Part shown: positions 1 to 12,080 of the stretch, one piece after another | Layout of the letters: each line of letters starts with the position of its first letter | Position numbering within the stretch: the first letter of the stretch is position 1 | Assembly: GCA_023101885.1 (NCBI GenBank) | Contig: JALPQD010000359.1 | Coordinates: 434,001-498,000 of the forward strand | Direction: 5' to 3' | DNA length: 64,000 nucleotides | From: Typhlomys cinereus | Lineage: Eukaryota; Chordata; Mammalia; Rodentia; Platacanthomyidae | The notes under the pieces: generated by a model | The model's database searches: none | Told to the model about the DNA's origin: nothing | The model's input: the letters and a program-made list of their open reading frames with translations, nothing else | Translations under genes and position numbers: made by a program

Positions 1-16
1 CCAAAGACTTTCATTC

Positions 17-30
17 AATAAATTAATAGG
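17..30 (+). repeat. Target-site duplication, left copy (pair at 316-329)
   Basis: AATAAATTAATAGG occurs identically on both sides of the SINE. Confidence 0.9.
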
Positions 31-237
31 GGGGCTGGAGAAGGGGTTCAGGGGTTAAGCCTCTGCCTTGCAGGCAGAAGGTCCTGAGTTTGGATCCTAG
101 ACCCCAAGTATAGATGCCAGGCAGAAGCAAGGGAGGGGGAGGGGGGTCCTGGTAGAGCGGAGCCTGTGAATCCCGGGGCAGAGTAAACAAAGAGGAGGTG
201 GAGGCGGTCCATGGTGGTTCCCGAATTCGCTCCTGGT

Positions 238-277
<40 letters not shown>

Positions 278-315
278 CACACACGCACACATGCACAATT
301 GAATAAGTAATAAAA
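31..315 (+). mobile_element. tRNA-derived SINE with CA tail, complete
   Basis: The head shows a pol III A-box-like stretch (GGTTCAGGGGTTAAGCC) and a B-box-like stretch (GAGTTTGGATCC). A body of about 170 bases follows, then a (CA)n run and an A-rich tail. A perfect 14-bp target-site duplication, AATAAATTAATAGG, flanks it at 17-30 and 316-329, so this is one clean insertion in a PKIB intron. Confidence 0.9.
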
Positions 316-329
316 AATAAATTAATAGG

Positions 330-1102
330 AACTCAGCAATTGCTGATAAGATGGATAAATAATTATGTTTTGTTGGCACACAAAGAAGCAACTATTCTGG
401 TTATTTTATCTTGTTGAAAAGTTCTGTGTATATCAAAACAAAAAATCACAAAGTAATGATCTGTAAGTAGAGAACTGAAGAACTCTAGCATGAAGTGTTA
501 AGATGTTGAGACCTAGAGAGATAAGGCTTTGTCTCTCCTCTTATGCCTTTCCTTCTCCTCTCTCCTGTCTTCTCTCCTCCTCCTTTTCTTCCTCTTTTCT
601 CCCCTCCTCTATACTCACTTTTTTCTTATCTGTTTTTACAAAGTTTATATTGCTCAGGTGTCACACATGCTAAGCATGTACTTGGCCAGTGAGCTATACC
701 CCTATCTCTTAGGTATCAGCTGAGTCCAGTATCTCTGACTTTCTCTCTTCGCCTTATCTCTTTGTCTTTGACCAAGAAAATTTGACTTTCTAAAATTAAT
801 TTTTGTTACTCTCAAGACTTTTTTTCCCCCAACAGCCTGACTCATAGTCCCTTCGAGAACTAATTTCATGGGTATGAAGTTTATTTGAGGCATTATGTTA
901 AAAGTAGTCATTTCACTGCGGGAAAAGGGGTGAGTGAGATGGATCCAGAGATGAGAAAAGAATGTGTCAATCCTCTTGTAAGTCTTGGCTTGAACATTTA
1001 AGAAAGACGAGAGTAAGCAAAGAGGATATACTGCCTCACTTTGAAGGGAAAGAAGTTGCAGGAACTTCTACTTCATTGTAATTATGTTTTCAACAGATGT
1101 TC
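330..1102. other. PKIB intronic DNA, no gene seen
   Basis: The sequence is AT-rich, with a pyrimidine-rich tract at about 527-612. I recognise nothing else. Confidence 0.5.
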
Positions 1103-1422
1103 TATATATTTTTTAATTATTTATTTTGTGTGTACCTATTTGTGTGTGTGTGTGTATGTAAATGTGTACATGTATATGTATCTGTATGTATCAGAAACAC
1201 TATGTTGCCTGTGGAGGCCCAAGGGTGACTCTGGGAATCATCCTGGATTGTTCTACGTCCTTTTTGCTTTGCTGTGAGGTTTCCTAAGCTCCACCTTCCA
1301 GGGCTGAAAGTACAGATTGCTGCCACTTCTCCCTGGTGTTTTTTATGTGGTATTCAGGGTTTGAATTCAGATCCTTCTGCTAGTGAGGCAGAGGCTTAGT
1401 CCCTAAGCCATCTCTCCACCCC
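1103..1422 (-). mobile_element. Older tRNA-derived SINE (diverged subfamily), minus strand
   Basis: Read on the minus strand it has the CCA-type head next to TCTCCACCCC, the body, a CA/TA-rich run and an A-rich tail. It shares a block ending in CTTCCAGGGCTGAAAGTA with the SINE at 62.3 kb, which marks an older subfamily than the copy at 31-315. Confidence 0.75.
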
Positions 1423-1479
1423 AAACATTCTACTATCTTAGCAATCTCTTAATGCACTGGGAGTTTAGTGATTATATGT

Positions 1480-1690
1480 GCATAGTATACACACACATGT
1501 GCATTATACATGCATTTGTTTGTATGAATGCATGCTTACATGAGTGTGTATTGTATATATGCATATATTCATGCATGTCTGTGCGTATGCATGTGTATGT
1601 GTGTATGCATGCATATGTGTGTGTATTATGTGTGTATGTATGTAGATGCATGTCTTTGTGTGTGTGTATGTGTTTGTGCATGTATACATA
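1480..1690. repeat. Low-complexity TG/CATG-rich tract
   Basis: Irregular TGTATG/TGCATG repeats. The long open frames here are composition artefacts. Confidence 0.8.
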
Positions 1691-1699
1691 TCTCCAGTG

Positions 1700-3601
1700 T
1701 TCTATTTAACTTGAACACTTTGTGCTGTGTTTTATTTTACATATTTTGGAAACTACAAAGAAGCTGGTATGACTGTGTAATAATTTCTCTTGGGATATCC
1801 TAAATATTGTATTTCAGTTAGATGAAGTATATCCCAAGCAATACAAATGGCTTTGCCTCATACTAGAAATGCATGATTGTTGTGAAATCTCCCCTGAGTC
1901 AGTTCCAGCTTCTGTGGGCAGCACAGTTGACAGAGCAGCACTCATCCAAACTCCTCTACTAGTGAGTCAGCTACCTTGTTTAGCAAACATTCATATAATG
2001 AGTTTTATTAAGCCAACAAAATTAAAAATGCCTAGAAGCTTATCTCACTTTCATTTCCCTTAATGATGTTACCTCATCGTCCCATGGGTTTCATTTTTTT
2101 TTTTAAATAGCATTACAGTTATAGTGGGGGTGGGTAACAAATCACTCTCTGATTGGGTGTGAGGCCTGCTTCACAGGAGAGAAACCTTGTCTGTACTGTA
2201 AACTTGGTGAAAAATCCAAGAGAGGGGAGATCATATGAGAACCTAATTTTGTTGTTTAGCTGAATGACATAGCATCACCTTGTCTTCTGAATCTTTATGT
2301 CTATGCCCATAGACAAATGCTTCTTCCAGCGTTAATGAGAAAAGTCCCTGTTCATAATGAATACAGAGACCTATGCTGCATGAGATGGTGAGGATAGATG
2401 GCAGTTGAGCAATCAGCCCTAAGGAAGACATTTGGGAGACATTGTGGAAGATGGGGCAGACAAAATGCAAGAGCCAGAAGTGAGAGACATGAGCTCTGAG
2501 ATTCCATGTTCAGGGAAAAACTCTTGCAGTCATGAACTCGCGGGAGTTACAGGTCCTTGCATAGGGCTTACCCAGCATAGGCCTGTCTGTCTGTCAATAA
2601 AGAAACGTGAATGGGAGAGGGCCCCAGTGAGCTTGACCACTACTGTTAAACTGTTTGCTACTGATAGATTCAGAGAGGGAGGGATTCAGAATCTTTAGTT
2701 GTGTAGTTTCTGGTGAGCCAACCAGGCTTGGATGGAGAGCCTCAATCTGACGGCCACAGAAATGACCAGGGTGAACTCAGTGAGTCACAAGAAAGATCAG
2801 AATCATGAAGCTGGCAGAATGACAGTGACTCCAGGTAAGGGATAGATGAGGATGGGAGGAAGATGGAAGATGGTTTAGGGCAACAGTAATCAGAATACAC
2901 TATATACATGTATAAATTGTCGAAGAATAAAATGAAAAAGTCACAAAGCATTTGAAAACAGCAACTCTCTTTCTACAAATATCCCTTAAAAAATAAAAAA
3001 ACATACAGCTAACAGTAGGACCTTCCACTTCATGATTTGCTATTGCTTGACTTGACATACAGTAAAATACTATTTTTAGGGCCTGTGCTAGAATGCCTGT
3101 TTACTCATAATTTGTCTTGTTGTTTGTCTTCCTATTCTGTGAAACTAATGTATGTTCATTATTACAGACATATATTGATATTATTACTACCAATGTAATA
3201 TGTTCATTATCACAAGTCAGAATATGTAAAAAGTATTCGAAATTGGTTAATATTGTCCTTGCTATACCTACCAATCCCAAATTGGACTCTTCTCTATACA
3301 ATAATCAGGTCATGTTTATTTGTTATTTTCCACTTTTTGTTCCCACACTCTAAATGTTTTTTTGCATTATTTCACAATGTGCCATGTGAAATTCTTTATA
3401 GGTAGATCTAATTAGGTCTCATTCAAGTATTTTTAACATCATAGCATAAAATTCAGTAACATAGTATTTATTATATTCACATTCTTTTCTTCCTATGTTG
3501 ACAGTTTCAAATATGAAAACCATGATTTTTTGTCTTTTTCTCCTCAGATTACCCTACCTCATCCTATTGAGAATCTTCCTCTTACCAAAAAGTATCCCTC
3601 C

Positions 3602-3605
<4 letters not shown>
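1700..3605. other. PKIB intronic DNA, no feature recognised
   Basis: Mixed AT-rich sequence. No splice-bounded coding segment or recognisable repeat was found. Confidence 0.4.

Positions 3606-3660
<55 letters not shown>
3606..3660 (+). repeat. (TG)n microsatellite
   Basis: An almost perfect TG run of about 48 bases, followed by TATGTG. Confidence 0.95.
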
Positions 3661-3661
<1 letters not shown>

Positions 3662-3999
3662 TGTCTTTGTTATCATGTAGTGCCTGGACACTTGATGGGG
3701 TGTAAGAGACCTATCAGTCTTACTCTAGCCAGCAGTGACCAGCAGTATTCATTCACAGAGTGCAATTTGCCCATCCCTAATATAATGCTGATGTACCCAA
3801 TCTTGTTCAGGTAAACACAACTGCAGTGATGTGTGGATGCATGGATATAGTGACATTATATACAGGAAGCACTGTTAATCTTACTGTCCCCCCTCCTTCT
3901 TTCCACTCCTTCTTCTGTGATATTCTGTGAAACTGGCAAGGGGTGTTGGTGGGGATAATAGATGTCTTGATTAGGGCCTTTGTCTCTTTGTCTATGGAT

Positions 4000-4014
4000 C
4001 TCTCTTTCTCTGTC

Positions 4015-4045
<31 letters not shown>

Positions 4046-4062
4046 GTCTCTCTGTCTTTCTC
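4000..4062 (+). repeat. (TC)n/(TCTG)n microsatellite
   Basis: CTCTCTGT-type repeats. The spurious frames on both strands here encode only RE or LS repeats. Confidence 0.9.
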
Positions 4063-4069
4063 ACACACA

Positions 4070-6012
4070 TTTATATACATACACCAAATTTTTCTTACTT
4101 CAAAAGGAACAGGAAATTAAAGGAAGCTTATGCTGAGCTAGCTGCATATATTGCATACATTTCAGGAAATTATGAACATAACTTCTTGACCATTGATGCC
4201 ATCTGCTTTAGGGTGAATTGAAACTGTATTTATAGCTAATATTAGATTGACAGATGTGCAACTGTAAGGGAATCACTGAAACCTCTCTACCGCAGGGTCA
4301 GCATCTACAAAGTGAGGATCACATCTCACTGTTTCATTGAATTATTGGCACATTCAAGTGAGGAAATAGGCACAGATACCTATTGAAAATCGTGAAGAAA
4401 TGCTGGTTGCTCTTTTAGAGACTCAAGATGTCTCTACTAAGAAGGTGCTTCCTTTTCTTATTAAAGAGAATACATGGTAGTACAAGATGAAATAGATAGG
4501 AACACTGAATAAAATAACCACTCATCAGTCTTTTTATAGTAACAAAGAGATTTTAATCATTTAGCTCATTTGTGTTCCACAAAGAAGCCTGTGAGTCAGA
4601 TAGGCTAATCATTATGCCCGGTGTAAAGAGGAGAACTGACTCATAAATCAAAAGGGTTGACTACTGTTGGCTTGTAAGTCAGGAATTAGGGCTTATTTTC
4701 AACTAATAGTCCAAGGTTCCTTATAGTTCTCCACAGATAGTTGTCATATATCAAATGATTGAAAGACTGATTCCAAAAAATGTATAAGAAAACCTTGCAT
4801 GAATCTTGGAAAGGGAAGAGACTATGTTGGCTATTAATAGAGGGCCTGTTTTCCTGGGCATTTTTGGAGACTGCACCTGAACTTCTGAGGACCACACGCA
4901 TAGCTGTTATGCATTTCTCTTGTGTGGTGGGCCAAATGAACTTGTTTTGATACCAAATGCATCGTGTCTTATGACTCACTAGGTTGTTAGTTCTGTCTGA
5001 ATTGAAGGTGACTGTGTGGGAAAAGATCTCTGACTACTGTGAGAAGGTTGTGTCTTGGTATCTGTAGGGCAGTGATGTCTATGTCCCAAGGGCCAAAGAG
5101 AGATATCTCTATCTTTTGGTCAATGCTGGGCTCAGTTCTTGCTCTAGCATCATCAATCCTAGCCTGGAAACTGGGGCAGTGGCTCCTCCAACGACAGCAA
5201 GCATGTGATACCTCTGTCTTCTCTGTACCTAACTGAGAACTCAGCACTCATTACTGCCTTCTCAGTAAATTCTTTCTGCTGTCTTGACTTCTTTTGAGTT
5301 AAAATCAGACATTAACTCCTTATGAAAACTTCATTAGAAAACATGCTATGAAAGGGAGTCAGTTTAGATTTTTTTTTAGAATAAATAATGGCTACTTCCC
5401 TTCCTGAACAGTGTATGCTTTCTTAAGAACAGATAGAGAAAGACAGTGCTTGGAAGGTAAAGGTCACTGAACCAGTGGCAGGGGAAAGAAAAACAGTGCC
5501 TACCTTTGGTTAGACTAAATGTGAGTCTGTTGAACATTTGATCTAAAGTCAAAACAACTGAAATTGCTTTCTGGAAGGGGAAAGCCCTCTGAGATAAAGC
5601 AGAAATTCTTACTTCCTAAGAGCAAGAAAAATGTGTGCTTTGTTTATTGCACAATTGCCGTGATTAGGTTTTAGCCTATACAGCTCCACAAACAAGTACT
5701 GTTGGTCAAACAAATCCATGTTCATTGGCTTCCAATCCAGGATTTAGCCAATCCACCCATAGAAAAGCAGAACAAAGAGCAAGAGTGACTGCTTGCTCTG
5801 GCTTCAGAGTAGAGCTCTGGGCTCAGGGGTTATTTCCATCAGTGTGGAAATAGTACTCCCTGCTCTGTACAGCAAGTGGGAGTCCTAACGTCCCCAGGTG
5901 TTGCTGAGGGTGGCACCAGTAATCAGATCTTCGAATCTCTGTCCATGACCTTCTGGGGTGACCCCTTAACTGTGAATAGTCTTATCTCTTCATGTGAACT
6001 TTCTATTTCTAG
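4070..6012. other. PKIB intronic DNA upstream of the first coding exon
   Basis: No coding exon is evident. The stretch at 5760-5990 is less AT-rich and could hold an alternative leader exon, but no start site can be demonstrated. Confidence 0.35.
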
Positions 6013-6186
6013 ATGTTATGAGGGAAGAATCTTCAGAGATGACGGACGTGGAGTCTGTGATCGACAGCTTTGCATCTTCGGCAAGAGCAGGCCGCCGCAA
6101 TGCCGTTCCCGACATCCAGAGTTCAGTTGCTCCAGGTGGGACGGCTGATTTGCCTGTCAAGCTGGAGGCACTGTCCATGAAGGAAG
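6013..6186 (+). other. PKIB: PKIB first coding exon
   Basis: The exon is bounded by a pyrimidine-rich acceptor ending in AG at 6011-6012 and a GTAACG donor at 6187. Only five bases precede the first ATG, so the rest of the 5' UTR comes from upstream exons. It ends after the first base of the Asp57 codon (phase 1). Confidence 0.9.
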
Positions 6187-8674
6187 GTAACGCTGCCAGT
6201 CCCCTTAAAATCAGGGACAATTCCCTGTCCTTTAGTTTCTTTTCCTGAAACAGTTTTTTGACTAATCATAAATACTCTTTTCCCTGCTGACTAAAATCTC
6301 TCAGGTTTGAAGATTTTTTTTAAAGCTAGAAAAATTCTTCTCTATGGATGGAATTTTTAAAGTCAATCTTTAAATGAAAAGTGATTATTTGAAACCAAAG
6401 GGAAAAGTTGAATTGAGAAAAGAAGGTTGTAGATAAACTCAGCAATAAAGTGCTTGCCTATTCTGCATCCCCAGTCCAATATATAAGTGAATAAATAAAT
6501 AAGTATTAGTCATCATGTTGGGTGTGGGCATTGTGGCTCATTCCTGTAATCCCCATCACTAGAATGACTGATACATGAGGATTGTTATAAGCTCCAGCTC
6601 ACAGTCTGATTTACAGTGTGAGACCCTGTCTCAAAGAAAAAAAGGAAAAAAGGAGGGAGGAAGAAAGGAGGGGAGAGAAGGAAAGAAATAAGAAAGAAAA
6701 AAAGGCCTATGGACCATTAAAAGAACATTTTTTGCCTTCCTCCCTATTGCTTATACAGTGTTCATATGAATTAATTGCATTTAACTGCTTCCAGTAAAAT
6801 GCTTCCAGTAAAGTATGTAAATTATCTTTAACTTTAAAACACCCATGGAGAATACAAGAATTTTAGTTTTAATCCATTATCAGAATAGCTATGCCCAAAT
6901 CAGATTCTAAGGTGCTGATGTTTGTGTATGTATGCATGCACGTGTGCGTGTATGAATATTTTCCTGGTGTCATTGAAAAAAGAAAGAGCTAGAAGCTCCT
7001 ATATGTCTGCCCCACCCAGGGGAGTAAAAAAGAGGAGCCTTGGTTCTTTGCTTTGGAGGTTGCTAGCTAAGTTACAAAAGGTACCTGTTAGAAAAGGTGC
7101 ACGTAGCCCTAGTTTATCTCTGTGAAACATTCCTATCCTTGTTGGATCAGATTCTGGTGTCCTACCCTTATCTCCTTTCATGTTTTTCAAAGGACGGTCA
7201 AAGGACAGGACACTTTAGATAAGGGTAAAATACTACACAAATGCAGCAAAATATAAGAAGAGACAAAATCAAGAAGAGAGATCTTTCAAGTTTGAAAAAG
7301 TAATGTGGCTGTCAGAACATAATGTAACTAGTGAAGGTTCACCCTCAGGAGATAGAGAAGATAATTAATTCTGGATAAAAGCCTAATTAATGTTTATATA
7401 GCTTAAATACACATACAAAGTTTAATGCTTCCTGATATAATCAAATGAAAGATGACTAAATACACTGTGGGAGAGGCAGCTGGTACCTGAGTCATTAGAA
7501 CAGCCATTTTCTGGGAGAAGATCACTTCTGCTTTTATACTTTTCTTTAAATCCTCTGAAAAAAGGGAAATCCAACAGAGAAACTCAAAATGTTGAAAATG
7601 AATTCACAGGTAGCCCCTGATGCTAAGGAGTAAATAAAAGAAGAAAGTTCCACACCTAGACGGTCTGGGCAATCAATGCCTTATTAACAAAGATGTCAGT
7701 AAATGGTTTTCATGACAGATCTCATTAGCTAAGAATAGAAGATTTTAAAGAAAGATCTTTCGATTGCATGTATCCTTAAAATAGAAAAATGTAGCAAAAT
7801 GGCTAATATGCATACATTGTTTTTAACCAATTTAGTTTGAGGGCCATCTGTGATTGAGGTAGAAAAATGCAAACAGTTGAGTTACCCCTAAATATAAGTT
7901 GAGATGAAAAATTACTGAAATCCCAAAGGTAGTCAAGTAAGGATATTTCAGAAACACTGCCCCACCCAAAGATATGTGGCCTGGGCAGTTGACTGTTACA
8001 TTTGCATGCTGCACTAAGTGCCAACAATGATTATTTCTGGGAAGCGCAACCCCATGGTCACAAGAATGAAGGCAGGAGCAGCAAGGAGAAGGGCAGGGCA
8101 AGATATTCAGTGGCCTAAACTTAAAGGTACCTTTTACTTGATGAGTTCGTTTTTTGTTTTGTTTTTACCATAAGATATAATGTAAGGTAATCCTTGGTAA
8201 CCTAGTTCTTTCAGCAAAGGAACTAAGCAAAGAAACTAGAGTGAGCATAGTTTAGCGTAAGGAAAGTGTTGAGAGCAAGGCATATGGAGTCACTAGATCT
8301 AAGTTGAAGATTTGACTGTTTCTAGCAAGTCATTCAACCTGTTTGTATTTCAGTTCCTGTACTTGTAGATGGAGTTGTTCACGACATATTAGAAAGCTGC
8401 TTGGTATTTAAAAACTGTAAAATAAAAAAGAAAATAGATGAGAAGAAAGTGGATAGCAAAGCAACCATATATTTTTTCCTATACAGATCCATAACTGAAA
8501 TAAGGGCAAAATATATTCTAGTCAAGAAAGGAAAACCATTGTTTTATCCTTATAAGAGGCAAAAATATGTATTTGCATTTGAATACAACCTTATTTTTTT
8601 TTCCAGATGTGAAAAAGAAAGATGAAGAAACAACACAGGAACAACTGAAAGACACCCAAGACGAAAAGAAGTGA
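6018..8674 (+). CDS. PKIB: cAMP-dependent protein kinase inhibitor beta, spliced CDS join(6018..6186, 8607..8674)
   Basis: The product is a small inhibitor that binds the PKA catalytic subunit as a pseudosubstrate and, in this family, promotes its nuclear export. The two exons join in phase to give 78 residues, the length of human PKIB. The N-terminal amphipathic helix contains F18. The pseudosubstrate core R23-A-G-R-R-N-A29 carries alanine where a substrate would have serine. A leucine-rich export signal follows at about 45-54 (LPVKLEALSM), then an acidic/lysine tail. The acceptor is TTTCTAG/6013 and the donor G/gtaacg at 6187; the second acceptor is TTTCCAG/8607. The ATG at 6018 gives the N-terminus MREESSEMTD, which aligns with the long human form. 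An internal ATG at 6039 would give a 71-residue form. Upstream noncoding exons must lie outside the window or are not recognisable. Identification is firm; start choice is slightly uncertain. Confidence 0.95.
6187..8606 (+). other. PKIB: PKIB intron between the two coding exons
   Basis: This is a 2.4-kb GT-AG intron. It contains a degraded B4/B1-type SINE near 6412-6655 followed by a purine-rich tail. The rest, 6660-8590, is AT-rich with no recognised repeat or conserved reading frame. The acceptor is a T-rich tract ending TTCCAG at 8606. Confidence 0.85.
6412..6655 (+). mobile_element. B4-type SINE (ID-like head fused to B1-like part)
   Basis: An ID-like start (CTCAGCAATAAAGTGCTTGCC) is followed by a B1-like unit with TGTGGCTCATTCCTGTAATC and a GAGACCCTGTCTCAAAG end, then a purine-rich tail to about 6700. 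It is much diverged. Confidence 0.7.
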
Positions 8675-9332
8675 AGGCTTACCATTTATCAAGAGTGCTG
8701 ATTTTATGCACATTAAAAGACCTAGTGGCCATGTTCTCCTAAGATGTTTGGTCTGCTGGTAACTGTGGTGATGTGTTTGCTCTAGATAATTACTGTGGCA
8801 CTCTGTACTTAGCCTGCAATCGCCGATATCCAGCACAAGCTATTAAAAGGCAGGCTTCTTTCCAATTGTTTCCGAGGAAAAGGTTGATTTAAAATCACTT
8901 AAGGACATGTTGATTACTGAATAAGATCTTCTTGAGATTTATTTAGCCAACTACATGTTTAATTCTGTTCTTATGGTGAAGGGTAAACTTTCTTGATAAG
9001 TATAAACCAGATGTTGTATTAGTTTAGTACTTTGTAGAGTTTGTAGGAAATTCTATTTTTTTTTGTGAGAAGGAACAATTGTCAAAGTCACATGGATAAA
9101 ATGTGCTTCTTTTTAATCAAATTCCACCAGATAATTTTTCTCTGAACTTAAGCAAAGTCTAGAAATATTGAAAAGTTGAAACAAAAACATCTAAAAGGAT
9201 GTTTTGCTTGATATATTTTGCATTTACTCTGTGCATACTGTGATTTTTTTCATGTGGAACCATGAATGTAAAATCTGTGGCACACTGATTCTGTGGAAAA
9301 TGCCTATTAAATGAATTACACTCCATTTCCTA

Positions 9333-9370
<38 letters not shown>

Positions 9371-9812
9371 CTGTTGTGATGTGGATTATATAAAAATGTT
9401 TAATACTACTTTATTTACACTGTCTTATTCTTCAGACTTGTGTGTGTGTGTGTGTAAATTGTTTTTAGATAATTTCCTCAGGAGTGTAGACCTTAATTTT
9501 TATATTTTCTTATAGTAGCTAATATAATAGTTACTACTTAACATATTTGGTTGATATTGTATATATTAATGGAAACAATACATGCTTTCAAAAATATTTA
9601 TAGCTTTTTAAAGGAACAAAACCAAAACCAAAGCTATAGTGAATTTTGATTTATTAGATAGTTTAGGAAAGTAACATAATTTCTGAATCCAAAAATTGAA
9701 AAATTGGTTTATTTTCATTTTTGAATATATATACATTTATTTGTATTTTATTTGATTAATGACTTGACCATATCTGTAAATATTAACCAAATAAACATTC
9801 ACTTAAGAAATT
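8607..9812 (+). other. PKIB: PKIB terminal exon: last coding segment and 3' UTR
   Basis: Coding ends at the TGA at 8672-8674. The 3' UTR is AT-rich and carries a (TG)n run at about 9335-9369 and a shorter one near 9440. The best polyadenylation signal is AATAAA at 9790-9795, giving an expected cleavage site around 9810. An ATTAAA near 9306 could give a shorter transcript. The end position is inferred. Confidence 0.65.
9790..9795 (+). terminator. PKIB: Polyadenylation signal AATAAA for PKIB
   Basis: This is a canonical hexamer 1.1 kb after the stop codon, with T-rich sequence following. It is assigned by position only. Confidence 0.55.
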
Positions 9813-9891
9813 TGTTATTGATAGAAGTTTTCATTTCATCGTATCAAGTATGTCAGGTAAAGTATGGTGGCCCATTTTGGAAAATGAAGGT

Positions 9892-10160
9892 AGGGCTGGA
9901 AAGATGGCTCAGGGGTTAAAGCCTAAAACCTTTGCCTGCTTGAATTGGAATCCCCAGATTCCATGGAAAATTGCTGGGCAGAAATTGCACTGGCCTGTCC
10001 TGCTGGCCATGGAAAACAGAGACTAGGAAACCCTAGAACAAAGCAATTAAGAAGTAGAACAATCCAGGATGATTCTTGAAATCACATTTGAACACCCACA
10101 GGCATATATACTTAAGTGCTCTCTTGTATACACACACAAACACACACTTCATGTTAGAAA
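9892..10160 (+). mobile_element. Old tRNA-derived SINE
   Basis: It starts GGGCTGGAAAGATGGCTCAGGGGTTAAAG and ends in a CA-rich run and A-rich tail near 10130-10165. The body has decayed. Confidence 0.7.
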
Positions 10161-10165
10161 AAAGA

Positions 10166-11845
10166 AAAGGTGAAGGTAATATTCTTCGTATTAAGCTTTG
10201 CATTGAAATCATCTTGCCTGCTATGTTGCTGACAAAGCTTACCTTTATGCATTATATATGCTAAGGGGTAGATTTCCAAGAAAGAATCTGATGGTTACTT
10301 TGAGTTTTCAAATGCATATTTTAGATAAAATAATCAAAGATATTATTTAGGTGTAACACTAAATAATGAATACTTGATACAATACATTGTAGTCATGAGA
10401 ATATTTCTGAAGTTTAGTGAGGTAAGCCCGAAGGGATAGGATGCAGAACAGAGAGAGAAGAGTTGTTTCCCATGGGCCAGGGTTGTGGTTCTGTCTCTTG
10501 GAATACTGTGGCAACTTCTGGAAGCAGTTCAGAGAATGAGGCAGAGGAGACAATGTGTTCCTAAAACCTAGTGGGCGGTGCCTGGATGAGCGCTGAGAAG
10601 CTGAGAGACCCTGGAGAATGAGTCCTGTGGATTCAAGTCTAACTCTGCTGCAGTCAGCCAGATGATCCGTTTTATCCTTTGTGGAATGGCATTGTTAACC
10701 ATCCATACTTTATAGGGTGGGCAAAGTGGTAAATGAGGTAGTCCATTTAAAACACCCATACCTAGCAGAATGATCTATTCTTCTTGGCTATCATCCCTCA
10801 TCACGCTTTATTCCCATGCTCTCAACCTTATTGTCTGATGGGTAGGTGCAGAACAGCCGAGTTGATTAATTGACCATCTTTTTGCCTTCTGCCATTTCAC
10901 AAATGTCCCTAGTCCTGGTGCTGGGAGAAGATAATATGTTAAGAATGGACCATCGGAGAATGGACAATTACTACATCAATGCCTATTCAGTCACAACAGT
11001 GACAGGCTAGCAGTGAAAAAGCATTGTCCTCCAAGGATAAGTCTCTACACTGTGGTTCTATGACAGGCATGACCACAAAGCAATTCTGTATCAGTATTTA
11101 AATTTGAGATTTTTTTCCTATGAAAATGTAGAAGGAAAAATAGTAACATAGTTCTCGGGTCATAGTGTTAATGGTATTTTTTGTTGTTTAGACCAACTGA
11201 TGAAGCAATGTCCTTCTTTATTATTACTAGTAATAATGCACATTACACATGGTGCAGGTCCTGCATCCATTTATTTATTGTAACGCACAAAATCATCCCA
11301 TTATGTATACACATGTGAGTATTTTGGAATATACAAGGAGTCAGGCTTGCTGAAAAGGAAATTTACAAGAAAAAAGAAATTGATTATTCCAATAAAGAGT
11401 GAAGGCAAAGGAGAATTAGAGATCAGTAGTAGTTTAAAGACACATTTTTAAATGTAAAAACAAAGAAAATCAAGTGATTTGGGAAAACTTAGGTTGTTGT
11501 GTTATAGCAGGTAGATGTGTTCAATGAAAACATAGCTGGGCTCATTATGAACATCTCCCTGGCCATCTCTGCTGTTGTCTTTGTATAAGCCGACTGCTTG
11601 AGTCAAAACTAGGTCTTAATACTGTCAAATACCAGGCTTAAAATGGGCAATAAAGCTATCAAGTAGCTCTTTGCAAAGATGGAAAGAAAATATCTTATGC
11701 GCCCAGAGATATTTTTATGATCCAGATGGAGAAGAGTTTGAGCCATACTAGAATATGAGTAACTCAGGGTCATCTTCCTACTTGTAAAAGAATAACTTAT
11801 TAGCCTCAGTTTTTCTAACTCGAGTGGCTGAGCATGCTGGACAGA
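10166..11845. other. Intergenic DNA, no feature recognised
   Basis: Plain AT-rich sequence beyond PKIB. No exon-like or repeat pattern was identified by eye. Confidence 0.4.
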
Positions 11846-11849
11846 TGAT

Positions 11850-12060
11850 ACAGGGGGGAGAGGAAGAGAGATATAGGGGAGAAAGGAGAGGAGAGAAAGA
11901 AGGGGTAGAAGATGTGGGGGAGGCAGGAGAGGAGGAAAGAAGAGAAGCAGAGATGAGAGTTGGGAGAGACAAGAGAGGACATAGAAGATGGAAAAAGTGA
12001 GCTGGAGAAGAGAGAAGGGGGCAGAGGTAGAGAGCAGCAGGGGAAGTGGGATGTAGAGGT
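11850..12060 (+). repeat. Polypurine (GA-rich) tract
   Basis: About 200 bases of nearly pure A/G on the + strand. It creates a long artefactual open frame on the minus strand (Leu/Ser/Pro-rich). Such tracts can form triplex DNA. Confidence 0.85.
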
Positions 12061-12064
12061 GAGT

Positions 12065-12080
12065 AAAATCTACCACTGTT
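12065..12080 (+). repeat. Target-site duplication, left copy (pair at 13135-13150)
   Basis: AAAATCTACCACTGTT is identical at both ends of the inverted L1. Confidence 0.92.

Noticed and set aside
1041..1803. Cys/Val-rich and His/Thr-rich open frames
   Set aside because: They are translations of TG/CA repeats. The same applies to frames at 48-296, 19309-20305, 23765-24130, 3495-3680 and 16779-17174.
5760..5990. Possible alternative 5' exon of PKIB
   Set aside because: The composition is suggestive, but no splice donor and start-site evidence can be paired. Transcript data would be needed.
11609..12076. 155-residue open frame on the minus strand
   Set aside because: It is Leu/Ser/Pro-rich because it reads a polypurine tract. 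There are no splice sites, domains or family resemblance.
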